In this document: one piece after another, positions 34,350 through 42,316 of the stretch | How positions within the stretch are numbered: the stretch's first letter is position 1 | How the letters are laid out: each line of letters opens with the position of its first letter | Assembly (NCBI GenBank): GCA_023229575.1 | Contig: JALNYZ010000001.1 | Coordinates: forward strand, 248,001 to 312,000 | From: Prolixibacteraceae bacterium | Lineage (GTDB): Bacteria > Bacteroidota > Bacteroidia > Bacteroidales > Prolixibacteraceae | Reading direction: 5' to 3' | DNA length: 64,000 nt | Position numbers and translations under genes: made by a program | Notes under the pieces: model-generated | Databases searched by the model: none | What the model was told of the DNA's origin: nothing | The model's input: only the letters and a program-made list of their open reading frames with translations

Positions 34350-36545
34350 TTATCCATCTGATCTTGTAACCGAATCAACTCCCTTAATGTTCTTCAGTTT
34401 TTGCATCAAAAAATCGAGGTGGTGTGTATCGTTGACGTAGACGCGCAATATGCTTTCGAAGGAGCTGTTTTCGCTATTGATCGTAATAGACCTCATCTGA
34501 ACGCCAACCTCTTTGGCAATAATATGGGTCAGGTCGTTAACCATTCCAATTCTTTCCGATCCTGCCACTCGTACAGTAGCCTGGAAGGAGTTTCTCTTAC
34601 CGGTAGAACGCCACTTGGCCTTGATAAGCCTGTATGGATACCTTTCTGTCATCTGCCTGGCATTGGGACAGGTAATCCTGTGAATTTTGATCCCCTCCCG
34701 TATGGTAACAAAACCAAAAATATCATCGCCAAAGATTGGATTGCAGCAAGCAGCCAGTTTATAAATGACATTTTTCAGATCATTGTCAATCACAAGATAA
34801 TCATCGCCTGAATCGAATGATAATTCTTTCAGCTCAGTTGGCGCCAAAATTTCAGAGAGACGCTCCTTCGCACTCTCCTCTTCATGAACCATGATGACCT
34901 CCTTAACACCCAGCGGGTCAATCTTTCCTGTTGAAATCTGGTAATAGAGTTCGGAAGCGAGCTTTAGCTTATAATGTTTCAGAAGATCGCGGATCGCTTG
35001 ATCGTTCAGTTCAATTTTCCAATTCTTAAACTTGCGCCTTAGGATCTCTTTCCCATTCTCGGCCTCCCGCTTTTGTTCTTCATTCAGGCTTGCTTTGATT
35101 CGGGATTTCGCCTTGGTGGTCACAACAAAATCTAGCCAGTCAAGCTTTGGTTTTTGGCTATTTGAGGTTTCAACGATGGGCTGGTCCCCGTTTTTTAATC
35201 GATATTTCAGGGTCACCAGTTTTCCGTTGACTTTACCTCCGACGCAATGGTCGCCTATGTGCGAGTGTATTTCATAAGCAAAATCGAGCAAAGTAGCGCC
35301 TGCCCGAAGTTTGATCAGGTCGCCTTTCGGTGTAAAGACAAAAATCTCATCATCGTAAATATTGACTTTAAAATCTTCGATAAAATCAGCCGGACTGAGC
35401 TGCGGGTTTTCCAAAATCTCCCTTATATTCTTAAGCCAGTCGTCCAACTCCTTGCCACCGGCTTTACCCTCCTTGTAACGCCAGTGGGAAGCCAGTCCAT
35501 TTTCGGCCACATCATCCATCCTTCTGGTCCTGATTTGTACCTCAACCCATTTTTTATCCGGACCAAGCACGGTTGTGTGTAATGATTCATATCCATTCGA
35601 CTTGGGGAATGTAATCCAGTCGCGAAGGCGGTCAGGATTAGAAAGGTACTCTTCCGTGACAACCGAAAAAACCTGCCAGCATTCGGCCTTCTCGTTTTCG
35701 GGTTTCGAATTCAGGATGACCCGGATGGCGAATAGATCGTATACTTCATGAAAATCGACCTCCTGCTTTTTCATCTTGTTCCAGATTGAGTAGATCGATT
35801 TGGTGCGGGCCTTCATTTCAAAATCGAAACCACGTCCTTTGAGCTTTTTCTCAATTGGCTTCACAAAGGCTGAGACGAAATTGGCCCTTTCAACGGTGGT
35901 TTCCTGCAATTTCTCAACAATATTCCTGTAATCCTCCGAATGAAGGTACTTTAAGGAGAGATCAAGCAGTTCAGAATTGATTTTATAGAGTCCCAGCCTG
36001 TGTGCAAGCGGGGCATAGAGATGCCAGGAATCGATAGAAAAACGTTGCTGAAGCGCAAACGGCAGATCTTCCAGGTTACGCATATCCTGCAACTGATCTG
36101 CAATTTTAATCAGGATTACCCTTACATCTCCAGATAATGCCATCATGAGCCGTCTGAAATTTTCGCTCTGGAGGGCAATATTCTCTGTATTTAGTAAGTT
36201 AATTTTGATGATGCCATCCAATATTTCTGCAACCCCGGGTCTGTACTCCTTTTTAATTTCTGCCACTAAAAATGGATGGTGCAAATTGTTAAAAACATTG
36301 TGTAACAAACAGGCAATCAAAGAGTCGGTAGAAAGGCCCAACTCCAATACGGCGATGCGGCCAACCGAAATGGAATGATGGAGGATAAGTTCTCCGTTTT
36401 CCCATTTTGAATCACCCATAGTTTGCAATGCCTGATCCATGGCTTTTTGGACCAACAAGTGATCAACTTCAGGAATTTGAAGCCGGCAATCGGTCATCAA
36501 CACCTTGTAATCATTCTTAATCCGCTCAATACCTGTAGATTCCAT
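34350..36545 (-). CDS. RelA/SpoT homologue, probably (p)ppGpp synthetase without hydrolase activity
   Basis: A 731-residue long RSH protein: HD-like domain (about residues 50-190), synthetase domain (about 240-360; VYDLFAIRVILNS, SNGYESLHTTVLGP, WVEVQIRT, ASHWRYKEG), TGS domain (about 395-460; FVFTPKGDLIKLRAGATLLDFAYEIH), and a C-terminal ACT domain (from about 650). In the first domain the metal-binding His-Asp pair is His82-Asn83 (LLHNVFNN instead of LLHDVVEDT), so ppGpp hydrolysis is probably lost while synthesis motifs look intact. It likely acts as a RelA-type stress synthetase. Species with such a protein normally carry a second, bifunctional RSH elsewhere. Confidence 0.9.
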   Translation of the reverse strand: MESTGIERIKNDYKVLMTDCRLQIPEVDHLLVQKAMDQALQTMGDSKWENGELILHHSISVGRIAVLELGLSTDSLIACLLHNVFNNLHHPFLVAEIKKEYRPGVAEILDGIIKINLLNTENIALQSENFRRLMMALSGDVRVILIKIADQLQDMRNLEDLPFALQQRFSIDSWHLYAPLAHRLGLYKINSELLDLSLKYLHSEDYRNIVEKLQETTVERANFVSAFVKPIEKKLKGRGFDFEMKARTKSIYSIWNKMKKQEVDFHEVYDLFAIRVILNSKPENEKAECWQVFSVVTEEYLSNPDRLRDWITFPKSNGYESLHTTVLGPDKKWVEVQIRTRRMDDVAENGLASHWRYKEGKAGGKELDDWLKNIREILENPQLSPADFIEDFKVNIYDDEIFVFTPKGDLIKLRAGATLLDFAYEIHSHIGDHCVGGKVNGKLVTLKYRLKNGDQPIVETSNSQKPKLDWLDFVVTTKAKSRIKASLNEEQKREAENGKEILRRKFKNWKIELNDQAIRDLLKHYKLKLASELYYQISTGKIDPLGVKEVIMVHEEESAKERLSEILAPTELKELSFDSGDDYLVIDNDLKNVIYKLAACCNPIFGDDIFGFVTIREGIKIHRITCPNARQMTERYPYRLIKAKWRSTGKRNSFQATVRVAGSERIGMVNDLTHIIAKEVGVQMRSITINSENSSFESILRVYVNDTHHLDFLMQKLKNIKGVDSVTRSDG

Positions 36546-36554
36546 ACAAAACTA

Positions 36555-37232
36555 TTATCTCTTTCCAAGTTCCACTTCACCAAAAAACTGTGGCAGGTGA
36601 AAATCAGGAATTGTAACATTTATACTATTCCAGGAGAGAAAATGAGGATGAGCTGTTAAATCGCCGCATTTGTAAAAATTGGCCCTAAACTTAGAGCCTT
36701 GCCCTATACCCAGTAATTTTAATGGAATTGCCACGCTCATATTCCAGTCAAAGCAATCCCCTTCAGACGGAAGGTTATTCCTATCAATGGATGGGAACCG
36801 TAGTATTTGGTTCATCTCAGACGGTGAAAGACTCGCCCTTTTTGATTTGGTTCCAACGGCAGAAAGACAGACGCCCAGCACATTGAATTCAAAATTTCTG
36901 TAGATGGCACCCAACCAATTGTCAAAGCCTTTATCACCACCGGCAAAGATAAAAAACTCTACGCATGAATCTTGCCAGACTGACTCCTGATCGGCCAGGG
37001 CTTTAGCCCTGAAATAGTCCCCTTTTACCTCATAACTTAACCAAAGATATTCTTCGGAAAAACCGGCATAAAGTTTTACAATAGGCTTAAATGAGTATTC
37101 CAACCAGTTAATTTTATCGATATCGACCGATATGCCGTCCCGTTTAATTCTGTCAACTATTTCCTGATTATCTGGCAATAGAACATCCCCAATATAAGGA
37201 ATAGTCAATTTTTGTGAAGTAGCACTTTCCAT
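36555..37232 (-). CDS. Carbohydrate-binding family 9-like protein
   Basis: A 225-residue protein without a signal peptide, resembling the CBM9-like domain that many Bacteroidota encode as a stand-alone protein. Matching points are SVWQDSCVEFFI, GAIYRNFEFNVLGVC, DWNMSVAIPLKLLG and the closing block FRANFYKCGD..HPHFLSWNSI..PDFHLPQFFGEVEL. In family members the fold is a beta sandwich binding sugars; here a ligand is unknown. It lies 9 bases upstream of the relA-like gene on the same strand, so the two are likely co-transcribed. Confidence 0.8.
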   Translation of the reverse strand: MESATSQKLTIPYIGDVLLPDNQEIVDRIKRDGISVDIDKINWLEYSFKPIVKLYAGFSEEYLWLSYEVKGDYFRAKALADQESVWQDSCVEFFIFAGGDKGFDNWLGAIYRNFEFNVLGVCLSAVGTKSKRASLSPSEMNQILRFPSIDRNNLPSEGDCFDWNMSVAIPLKLLGIGQGSKFRANFYKCGDLTAHPHFLSWNSINVTIPDFHLPQFFGEVELGKR

Positions 37233-37320
37233 ATAATATAGTGAATTAATTTAATAGTAATATTAGCTCAAAAAGGCTTCAAAAAAAAATGTTAATTTTA
37301 GGTAAAAATAATATTCTCCA

Positions 37321-37971
37321 ATGATCCGAAAATGGGCGATACGTCTTTTGCTGGTACTGGCCTTTGTTTGGCTTGCATTCTCTATTTTTGTTATTTGGAT
37401 TAATCTGGAAGTCACCAAAACAGGCAAGCAATTCTCCTTTGATTCGGTTGGGGCAATTCCCCATAACCATTGTGCGGTGGTACTAGGGACCAACAAATTT
37501 ATTAGTACAGGAAAGATCAATTTATACTATACCTACCGGATCCAGGCTGCCGTACTGCTCTATAAAAGCAAAAAAACTGATTACATCATTGTAAGCGGCG
37601 ACAACAAACACAGAAGTTACAACGAACCGGTTTCCATGTTCAACGATTTGGTCGAAGCAGGGATCCCGAAAGAACGTATTGTACTTGATTATGCCGGGTT
37701 CCGCACACTTGACTCTGTTGTTCGCTGCTACATGGTATTTGGCCAACATAAGTTCACGGTCATTTCTCAGCCATTTCACAACCATAGGGCAGTTTTTATT
37801 GGACGAAAAAGAGGGCTTGAGGTATTTGCCTTTAACGCTGGCGACCTGAATGGAAGACCTTCGATCAAAGTTATATTAAGGGAAATTGGCGCCAGGGTAC
37901 TGTTGGCCTATGATCTGATAATGGGGACGCAACCTCATTTTTTGGGAGAACAGATCAAGATACCCGATTGA
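37321..37971 (+). CDS. SanA/YdcF-like (DUF218) inner-membrane protein
   Basis: A 216-residue protein with one N-terminal membrane anchor (IRLLLVLAFVWLAFSIFVIW) and an extracytoplasmic DUF218 domain: CAVVLGTNKFISTGKINLYY, DYIIVSGDN, SYNEPVSM, ERIVLDYAGFRTLDSVVR, FTVISQPFHNHRAV. It matches SanA, which in enterobacteria affects envelope barrier function and vancomycin resistance; the enzymatic activity of DUF218 is unsettled. It is followed by a hairpin repeat and the ThrE-like pair on the same strand. Confidence 0.85.
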   Translation: MIRKWAIRLLLVLAFVWLAFSIFVIWINLEVTKTGKQFSFDSVGAIPHNHCAVVLGTNKFISTGKINLYYTYRIQAAVLLYKSKKTDYIIVSGDNKHRSYNEPVSMFNDLVEAGIPKERIVLDYAGFRTLDSVVRCYMVFGQHKFTVISQPFHNHRAVFIGRKRGLEVFAFNAGDLNGRPSIKVILREIGARVLLAYDLIMGTQPHFLGEQIKIPD

Positions 37972-37972
37972 G

Positions 37973-38036
37973 TTGATGTGCTGATGTGTTAATGTGCTAA
38001 TTAGCGCATCAGCTAATCAACACATTAACACATCAT
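37973..38036. repeat. GATGTGTTAATGTGCTAAT-type inverted repeat
   Basis: TTGATGTGCTGATGTGTTAA followed by TGTGCTAATTAG pairs with GCTAATCAACACATTAACAC and ATCA on the right. It begins two bases after the SanA stop codon and ends four bases before the next ATG, so it fills the whole gap. A related copy is at 41621-41760. Confidence 0.7.
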
Positions 38037-38040
38037 TTGT

Positions 38041-38808
38041 ATGGATAAAGAGTTAAAAAATATCCAAGAAGCGGAAGCGATGTTGCTCAATGTCGGCACA
38101 CTGCTCATGAGCTCCGGAGCCAGTACGGGCAGGGTCAGAACAACCGTCAACAGGATTGCAGATGCCCTCGGATACAATATTGAATTACTGATTACCAACC
38201 GATCACTTATGTTAAAAGTGATTGATGAGGAGACCAACCATTTTATTGCGAGCCTTAAACGTACCTCTCCGCATGGGGTAAACTTCAGGGTAGTCTCAGG
38301 GATAAGCAGAATGAGCTGGAAGGTGGTGGAAGAGAACTGGAGTATTCCTCAAATCAACCAAGAGATTGAACGGTTGGTTGCCCTGCCCCATTATCCAAGG
38401 TTGGTCATCCTATCCTCTGTCGCTCTTGCAGGCAGTTCCTTTTGTGCCCTGTTCGGTGGCAAAGGCATTGAGTTGGTGGTGGCCTTTGTCGCTACTTTTT
38501 TTGGACTGTTTATCCGACAAGAATCTTTAAAAAAGCGGTTTAATCCATACGTTTCAATCTTTTTTGCCTCTTTTGCGGCTTCACTCCTGTCCGGACTATC
38601 CGTTAAACTTGGTTTGGGTAAATCGCCAGACCTGGCTTTTGCCACCTCTGTGTTGTTTCTAGTACCCGGAGTTCCGCTGATCAATTCATTTACCGATATG
38701 ATAGATGGCAACATCCTGAATGGCATCGTTCGGGGAATCCATGGTCTTATCATCGCATTCGCCATTGCGCTGGGACTGCTCTGCGCCAAATTTCTCTTTA
38801 ACATTTAA
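38041..38808 (+). CDS. ThrE-type threonine/serine exporter, cytoplasmic and N-terminal membrane half
   Basis: A 255-residue protein of the DUF1212/ThrE N-terminal type. A soluble N-terminal region (EAEAMLLNVGTLLMSSGAST, RVRTTVNRIADALGYNIEL) precedes five membrane segments from residue 120 on (LVILSSVALAGSSFCALFGG, FVATFFGLFIRQE, FLVPGVPLINSFTDMIDGN). It needs the DUF3815 partner encoded four bases downstream. Together they resemble split ThrE exporters of threonine and serine; substrate is by family only. Confidence 0.85.
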   Translation: MDKELKNIQEAEAMLLNVGTLLMSSGASTGRVRTTVNRIADALGYNIELLITNRSLMLKVIDEETNHFIASLKRTSPHGVNFRVVSGISRMSWKVVEENWSIPQINQEIERLVALPHYPRLVILSSVALAGSSFCALFGGKGIELVVAFVATFFGLFIRQESLKKRFNPYVSIFFASFAASLLSGLSVKLGLGKSPDLAFATSVLFLVPGVPLINSFTDMIDGNILNGIVRGIHGLIIAFAIALGLLCAKFLFNI

Positions 38809-38812
38809 GCCG

Positions 38813-39310
38813 ATGGATTTTATCAATATTTTGGAAAAAGGATTTTGGGCTGGACTGGCTGCGTTGGGATTTGCCATTCTGTTCAATGTTCCGCAAAGAA
38901 CCCTAGTCGTTATTTGGGCCATGGGCGCTTTGGGCGGACTATTGAAATTTATCTTGTTGGGAATGGAAGTAAACATCGTACTTGCCTCACTGACAGGAGC
39001 CTCTCTAATTGGTGTTCTTAGTGTTTATGCCGCGCACAACAAACATGCGCCGCCTTTGGTGTTTTCAATACCATCGGTAATCCCGATGGTTCCAGGCGCT
39101 TTTGCCTACCGGATGATGCTCGGATGCATGGAATTAGTAGGAACGTCAAGCAATACGGAAACCTATTTGAAAACGCTGGCCGAGACTACCAACAATGGTT
39201 TGAAGGCAATATTTATTTTGATCGCCTTGTCTGCAGGTGTTGCTATCCCCATGCTTGTAACCAGGAAAGACTCGTTTAAAAGGATTAAGAGCAGTGTGGA
39301 GCAGGAGTGA
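38813..39310 (+). CDS. ThrE-type exporter, C-terminal membrane half (DUF3815)
   Basis: ATG 38813, four bases after the partner's stop codon, is used rather than an earlier in-frame ATG inside that gene. The 165-residue product is almost entirely membrane-embedded, with segments such as FWAGLAALGFAILFNVPQR, VVIWAMGALGGLLKF, SLTGASLIGVLSVYAA and SIPSVIPMVPGAFAYRMM. The PSVIPMVPG motif corresponds to the LVPGVPL motif of the partner. Translation is probably coupled. Confidence 0.83.
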   Translation: MDFINILEKGFWAGLAALGFAILFNVPQRTLVVIWAMGALGGLLKFILLGMEVNIVLASLTGASLIGVLSVYAAHNKHAPPLVFSIPSVIPMVPGAFAYRMMLGCMELVGTSSNTETYLKTLAETTNNGLKAIFILIALSAGVAIPMLVTRKDSFKRIKSSVEQE

Positions 39311-39501
39311 GATAAGATTTATTCTTTGCCCGCCAGGGCATATACCTCTAATTTATTATGCATTCCCAATTCCTCGGAACGCATAAGGGATGTTCGCACT
39401 CTGGACTTCCCTTTTTTCAAAGTATCTGATGATTTTTACCATCAAGGAACACATCACAACGTATTTGAGAAAAAATCGGACCAAATTAGTCAAATTCAAA
39501 T
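39311..39501. other. Intergenic region before the toxin-antitoxin pair
   Basis: No gene is supported. The minus strand from about 39417 to 39319 can be read as a tail ending LEVYALAGKE and a stop, which looks protein-like but is too short to identify. Confidence 0.4.
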
Positions 39502-39537
39502 ATTTGTACATATATTTGTACTCTGAAATGTACAAAT
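39502..39537 (+). promoter_or_regulatory. Promoter and operator of the yefM-yoeB pair
   Basis: TATATTTG (39511-39518) is an exact -7 box. Three ATTTGTAC half-sites surround it: 39502-39509 and 39514-39521 direct, 39530-39537 inverted (GTACAAAT). The inverted pair has an 8-base spacer. This is the expected form of an autoregulatory antitoxin operator, 12 bases upstream of the antitoxin start. Confidence 0.6.
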
Positions 39538-39548
39538 CAAACAACATC

Positions 39549-39803
39549 ATGTTAACAACAACAATTTCCGACTTTCGAAAAGATATCAAACAGTATCTGG
39601 ACCGTGTGACTGAAAACTTTGAAACCTTGATAATTAACAGAGGTAAGGACAGCGGTGTAGTCATTATGTCTCTGGATGAGTATAATTCGCTTAATGCTAC
39701 CTACCACGAGTTGTCATCGAAGACAAATGAAAAAAGACTGGATTCAGCCATTGAAAAACTCAGAGCTGGTTCATCATTTCAGAAAGACCTTTTAGAACAG
39801 TGA
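39549..39803 (+). CDS. YefM/Phd family antitoxin
   Basis: ATG 39549 gives an 84-residue protein starting MLTTTISDFRKDIKQYLDRV, the normal start of YefM-like antitoxins; upstream ATGs in the same frame fall in the operator. The N-terminal Phd/YefM fold (TLIINRGKDSGVVIMSLDEYNSL) binds DNA. The C-terminal part (RLDSAIEKLRAGSSFQKDLL) should wrap the toxin. It neutralises the YoeB toxin encoded by the overlapping next gene and represses the operon. The region is AT-rich compared with its neighbours, in keeping with a mobile accessory module. Confidence 0.9.
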   Translation: MLTTTISDFRKDIKQYLDRVTENFETLIINRGKDSGVVIMSLDEYNSLNATYHELSSKTNEKRLDSAIEKLRAGSSFQKDLLEQ

Positions 39804-40057
39804 GATACATATTTGTTGATGAATCTTGGGAGGATTATTTGTTTTGGCAAAAGACCGATAAGAAAATTTTGTCGAAAATAAATGAATTGTTAAAAGAAAT
39901 TTCACGGACTCCTTTTTCGGGCATTGGAAAACCTGAACCATTGAAACATAAGTATAAGGGATATTGGTCACGCAGAATTGATGGGGAACACCGATTGATA
40001 TATAAAGTGAAAGACGATGAAGTATTCATTGCGAAATGTAGATTTCATTATGACTAA
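39800..40057 (+). CDS. YoeB/Txe family toxin, ribosome-dependent mRNA endonuclease
   Basis: An 85-residue protein starting at a GTG that overlaps the antitoxin stop by four bases. It follows YoeB along its whole length: WEDYLFWQKTDKKILSKINE, GIGKPEPLKHKYKGYWSRRI, HRLIYKV, CRFHYD. The catalytic residues sit at the E. coli numbers: Glu46, Arg65, His83, plus Tyr84. YoeB cleaves mRNA in the ribosomal A site when the antitoxin is degraded. All key residues are present, so the toxin should be active. Confidence 0.93.
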   Translation: MRYIFVDESWEDYLFWQKTDKKILSKINELLKEISRTPFSGIGKPEPLKHKYKGYWSRRIDGEHRLIYKVKDDEVFIAKCRFHYD

Positions 40058-40118
40058 GGTTAGATAAAAAAATTGTATTAATAGTTGATAAACAGATAGT
40101 TATTTGAAAAATTAGATT

Positions 40119-40361
40119 ATGTATTTAGCTATAAAGACTGTTAAACCAATAAACAATTATAATCTCATTTTGACTTTTGATAATGGGGAGATACGTCAAT
40201 TTGATATGAATCCATATCTTAACAAAGGGATATTTCAAGAGCTAAAGGATATTTCAAAATTTAATTCAGTCCGGGTTAGTTTTGATACAATCGAATGGGA
40301 TAATGAAGCAGACTTAGATCCTGAAATTCTATATGAAAATAGCGTAACAGTTATAGAATAG
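40119..40361 (+). CDS. DUF2442 domain protein
   Basis: An 80-residue protein matching the small DUF2442 family: AIKTVKPINNYNLILTFDNG, RQFDMNPYLNKGIFQELKD, VRVSFDTIEWDNEADLDPE and LYENSV. Family members often sit in toxin-antitoxin-like or mobile regions, frequently beside DUF4160 proteins; no DUF4160 gene is present here. It follows the YefM-YoeB pair by 61 bases. Its low GC content matches that pair. Function is unknown. Confidence 0.82.
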   Translation: MYLAIKTVKPINNYNLILTFDNGEIRQFDMNPYLNKGIFQELKDISKFNSVRVSFDTIEWDNEADLDPEILYENSVTVIE

Positions 40362-40389
40362 ATTTCTACAGTTTGTTGCTGACTGCTCC

Positions 40390-41616
40390 TCAACTTAAAA
40401 TTACTTCCAGGTAAGCCCCAAAATGATGTTCCTGTAACGGAGGTGTGAGCGGCAGAAATCCGCTTACGATTTTTTGGCCCTCTATAATCAACGGTTTTTC
40501 TGCTTTCTGTTTTTGGCAAAAATGATTGAAGTTGCTGCTCTTTGAAAAGAATATCTGCAAAAATCCTTGTGACCCAGGAGCAAGATGTTCCCTTAGTTTC
40601 AAGGCGATTGCCCCCATGGTAAACCGTCCGTTAATCTCAACCATTGGCTGGAACCTCAGTTTGCTACTTTCAGTTTTGTAAATCAATGCATCCACTCCAA
40701 TCCAGCCCTCGTAAAGTGAAGAGTAACCACTATCCTTGAGCGCTGCCTTCAACAGTTGAACAACCTGAGTGTTGTTCGTTTCCAGAAAATCAGAGACCTT
40801 TTCTGGTAAAATAGGGGTATCGGTTAGCAGATTTCCTAAGTACCTTCCTTTAGAATCCGTATCAAAGAAAGTTCGTCCCATGTAACTGATCTCTCCGGTC
40901 TTAGAAATAAACTGGTATGAAAGATCTACTATTTTTTCCAACCATGGTTCTATTGTCACGAATCCCTGCTGATTGAGCATGCCGCTCAAAACTTCGTCAT
41001 TCTTCGTTTTCTGGTCCGGGTTTGGAAAAAGAAGCAGTCCCCTACCCGATGAACTCCAGGGGGTTTTAACTACAGCCCTTTCCCTCCTGCCCAACTCTGT
41101 GTAAATCTGAACCAAATTGAAGCATACCTTGGGCAACTCTGTTGGTTCAGGCAACCAGTCGACTGAACATTTCGCGATCATCCCGGTAAGCAAATTTAAT
41201 GCAGTGAGGCGACTGAATAAATTTTTGTGACCCTCCTGCCAGGAAGCAACAACTGACCTTTTGAAATCGTCCTGGTAAGAATTGATGGCGGGTTTGAAAA
41301 GCCGGTGGATGACCGGACTCCATCCCCATGGACGAAGAGTCCCTTTCGGTTGGGTGAGCCATAATGGATTTGCCAACGCATCCTTCAAACTGATCAATTC
41401 CGGTAGTCTAAAACCAAGTTTTCGCATTTCCTGATTGTAGCAATGATCCACTGTCCCCTGCACCAGCACCTGGTCCGAATCACTTGCAAGCCAGGCCGGT
41501 AAATATCCCAGATCAGACTCAAATTTCCGCAACCTGGCCGGAGCCGTATAAAATGGCGATCCGTTGGCAATGGCTGGTTCGCAGGTTGGATTAAAGAAGT
41601 AGGTATCGGGACGCAT
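40390..41616 (-). CDS. Uncharacterised ATP-grasp-like protein
   Basis: A 408-residue soluble protein starting MRPDTYFFNPTCEPAIANGS. The second half has ATP-grasp features: a lysine strand and glycine loop (AVVKTPWSSSGRGLLLF), a nucleotide-contact strand (FVTIEPWLEKIVDLSYQF), GWIGVDALIY, and a metal-binding VEINGRFTMGAIALKL. ATP-grasp enzymes ligate a carboxylate to an amine or thiol through an acyl phosphate. The N-terminal half (YTAPARLRKFESDLGYLPAW) is conserved-looking but unassigned. No peptide or carrier-protein substrate gene lies beside it. The substrate is unknown. Confidence 0.75.
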   Translation of the reverse strand: MRPDTYFFNPTCEPAIANGSPFYTAPARLRKFESDLGYLPAWLASDSDQVLVQGTVDHCYNQEMRKLGFRLPELISLKDALANPLWLTQPKGTLRPWGWSPVIHRLFKPAINSYQDDFKRSVVASWQEGHKNLFSRLTALNLLTGMIAKCSVDWLPEPTELPKVCFNLVQIYTELGRRERAVVKTPWSSSGRGLLLFPNPDQKTKNDEVLSGMLNQQGFVTIEPWLEKIVDLSYQFISKTGEISYMGRTFFDTDSKGRYLGNLLTDTPILPEKVSDFLETNNTQVVQLLKAALKDSGYSSLYEGWIGVDALIYKTESSKLRFQPMVEINGRFTMGAIALKLREHLAPGSQGFLQIFFSKSSNFNHFCQKQKAEKPLIIEGQKIVSGFLPLTPPLQEHHFGAYLEVILS

Positions 41617-41620
41617 AAAG

Positions 41621-41760
41621 GATGTGATGATGTGTTGATTAGATGATGTGCTGATTAGATGATGTTATGATGACCGTTATTCGATCCGCAATCAAATAAA
41701 GATAACGGCTTTTTTGCAATTAACAAATTAGCACATCAACACATCATCAAATCATCACAT
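41621..41760. repeat. GATGTGTTGATTAGATGATG-type inverted repeat
   Basis: Left arm 41621-41672 repeats GATGATGTG(T/C)TGATTAG; right arm 41721-41760 carries CAAATTAGCACATCAACACA and TCATCAAATCATCACAT. Same family as 37973-38036. It separates two divergent genes. Confidence 0.65.
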
Positions 41761-41803
41761 TTTCTTGCTAATTTTACATCCTATAGATAATAATCGACAT
41801 TCC

Positions 41804-42316
41804 ATGAAAACACCTAAATTTCTAATCTGCAGTGATCCGCTCAACGATGAGTCGGCCGAAATGATTGTGCATACCCATCATCCAAAATTTTTGGCACAAG
41901 TAACTCCCATCTCCTTTGAGGAGATTGAAAACCGGCCTGATAAACAGTTTGCAGATGCATTGTATGTCAATGCCGATGGGGTAATGGAGATTTACCGGGT
42001 CTACATAGTGGATATATATGAACGGGCAGAGGCCGAGGATATTCAGGATGAACTATTCCCGTCTACGGATTACTTCTGCAAATACCTGCAGCTGATGGAA
42101 AAAGAGGAAGGTGTGACGCCGGGATTTCCTGTAAAGGATTTTAATCCTGAATTGCCCGGTCTGAAAATCCTGCATGCTCCGGAATTGTGGACAGTTGTTT
42201 ACAATGGAATGGTTGCAGAATTTGGTTCAGAAGAGGAGATGGACGATTTTCTTGAAACTGATCTGAACATCGAAAGCGATTTGTTGGACAAAGGTGTTAT
42301 CAATCAATTCGAATAA
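41804..42316 (+). CDS. Hypothetical acidic protein
   Basis: ATG 41804 (MKTPKFLICSDPLNDESAEM) is used in preference to an in-frame TTG upstream, giving 170 residues. The protein is strongly acidic, has no signal or membrane segment, and contains EIYRVYIVDIYERAEAED, FPSTDYFCKYLQLMEKEE and a C-terminal acidic run. It is not recognised; such proteins are widespread in Bacteroidota without known role. Its last 17 bases overlap the end of the convergent EamA gene. Confidence 0.65.
   Translation: MKTPKFLICSDPLNDESAEMIVHTHHPKFLAQVTPISFEEIENRPDKQFADALYVNADGVMEIYRVYIVDIYERAEAEDIQDELFPSTDYFCKYLQLMEKEEGVTPGFPVKDFNPELPGLKILHAPELWTVVYNGMVAEFGSEEEMDDFLETDLNIESDLLDKGVINQFE

Noticed and set aside
34250..34378. 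Longer N-terminus for the small TPR-like protein
   Set aside because: The extension is encoded by a dispersed inverted repeat and overlaps the relA-like gene.
39319..39417. Minus-strand tail reading LEVYALAGKE and stop, like the end of a protein
   Set aside because: About 30 residues with no start or upstream homology in the same frame; too short to call a remnant.
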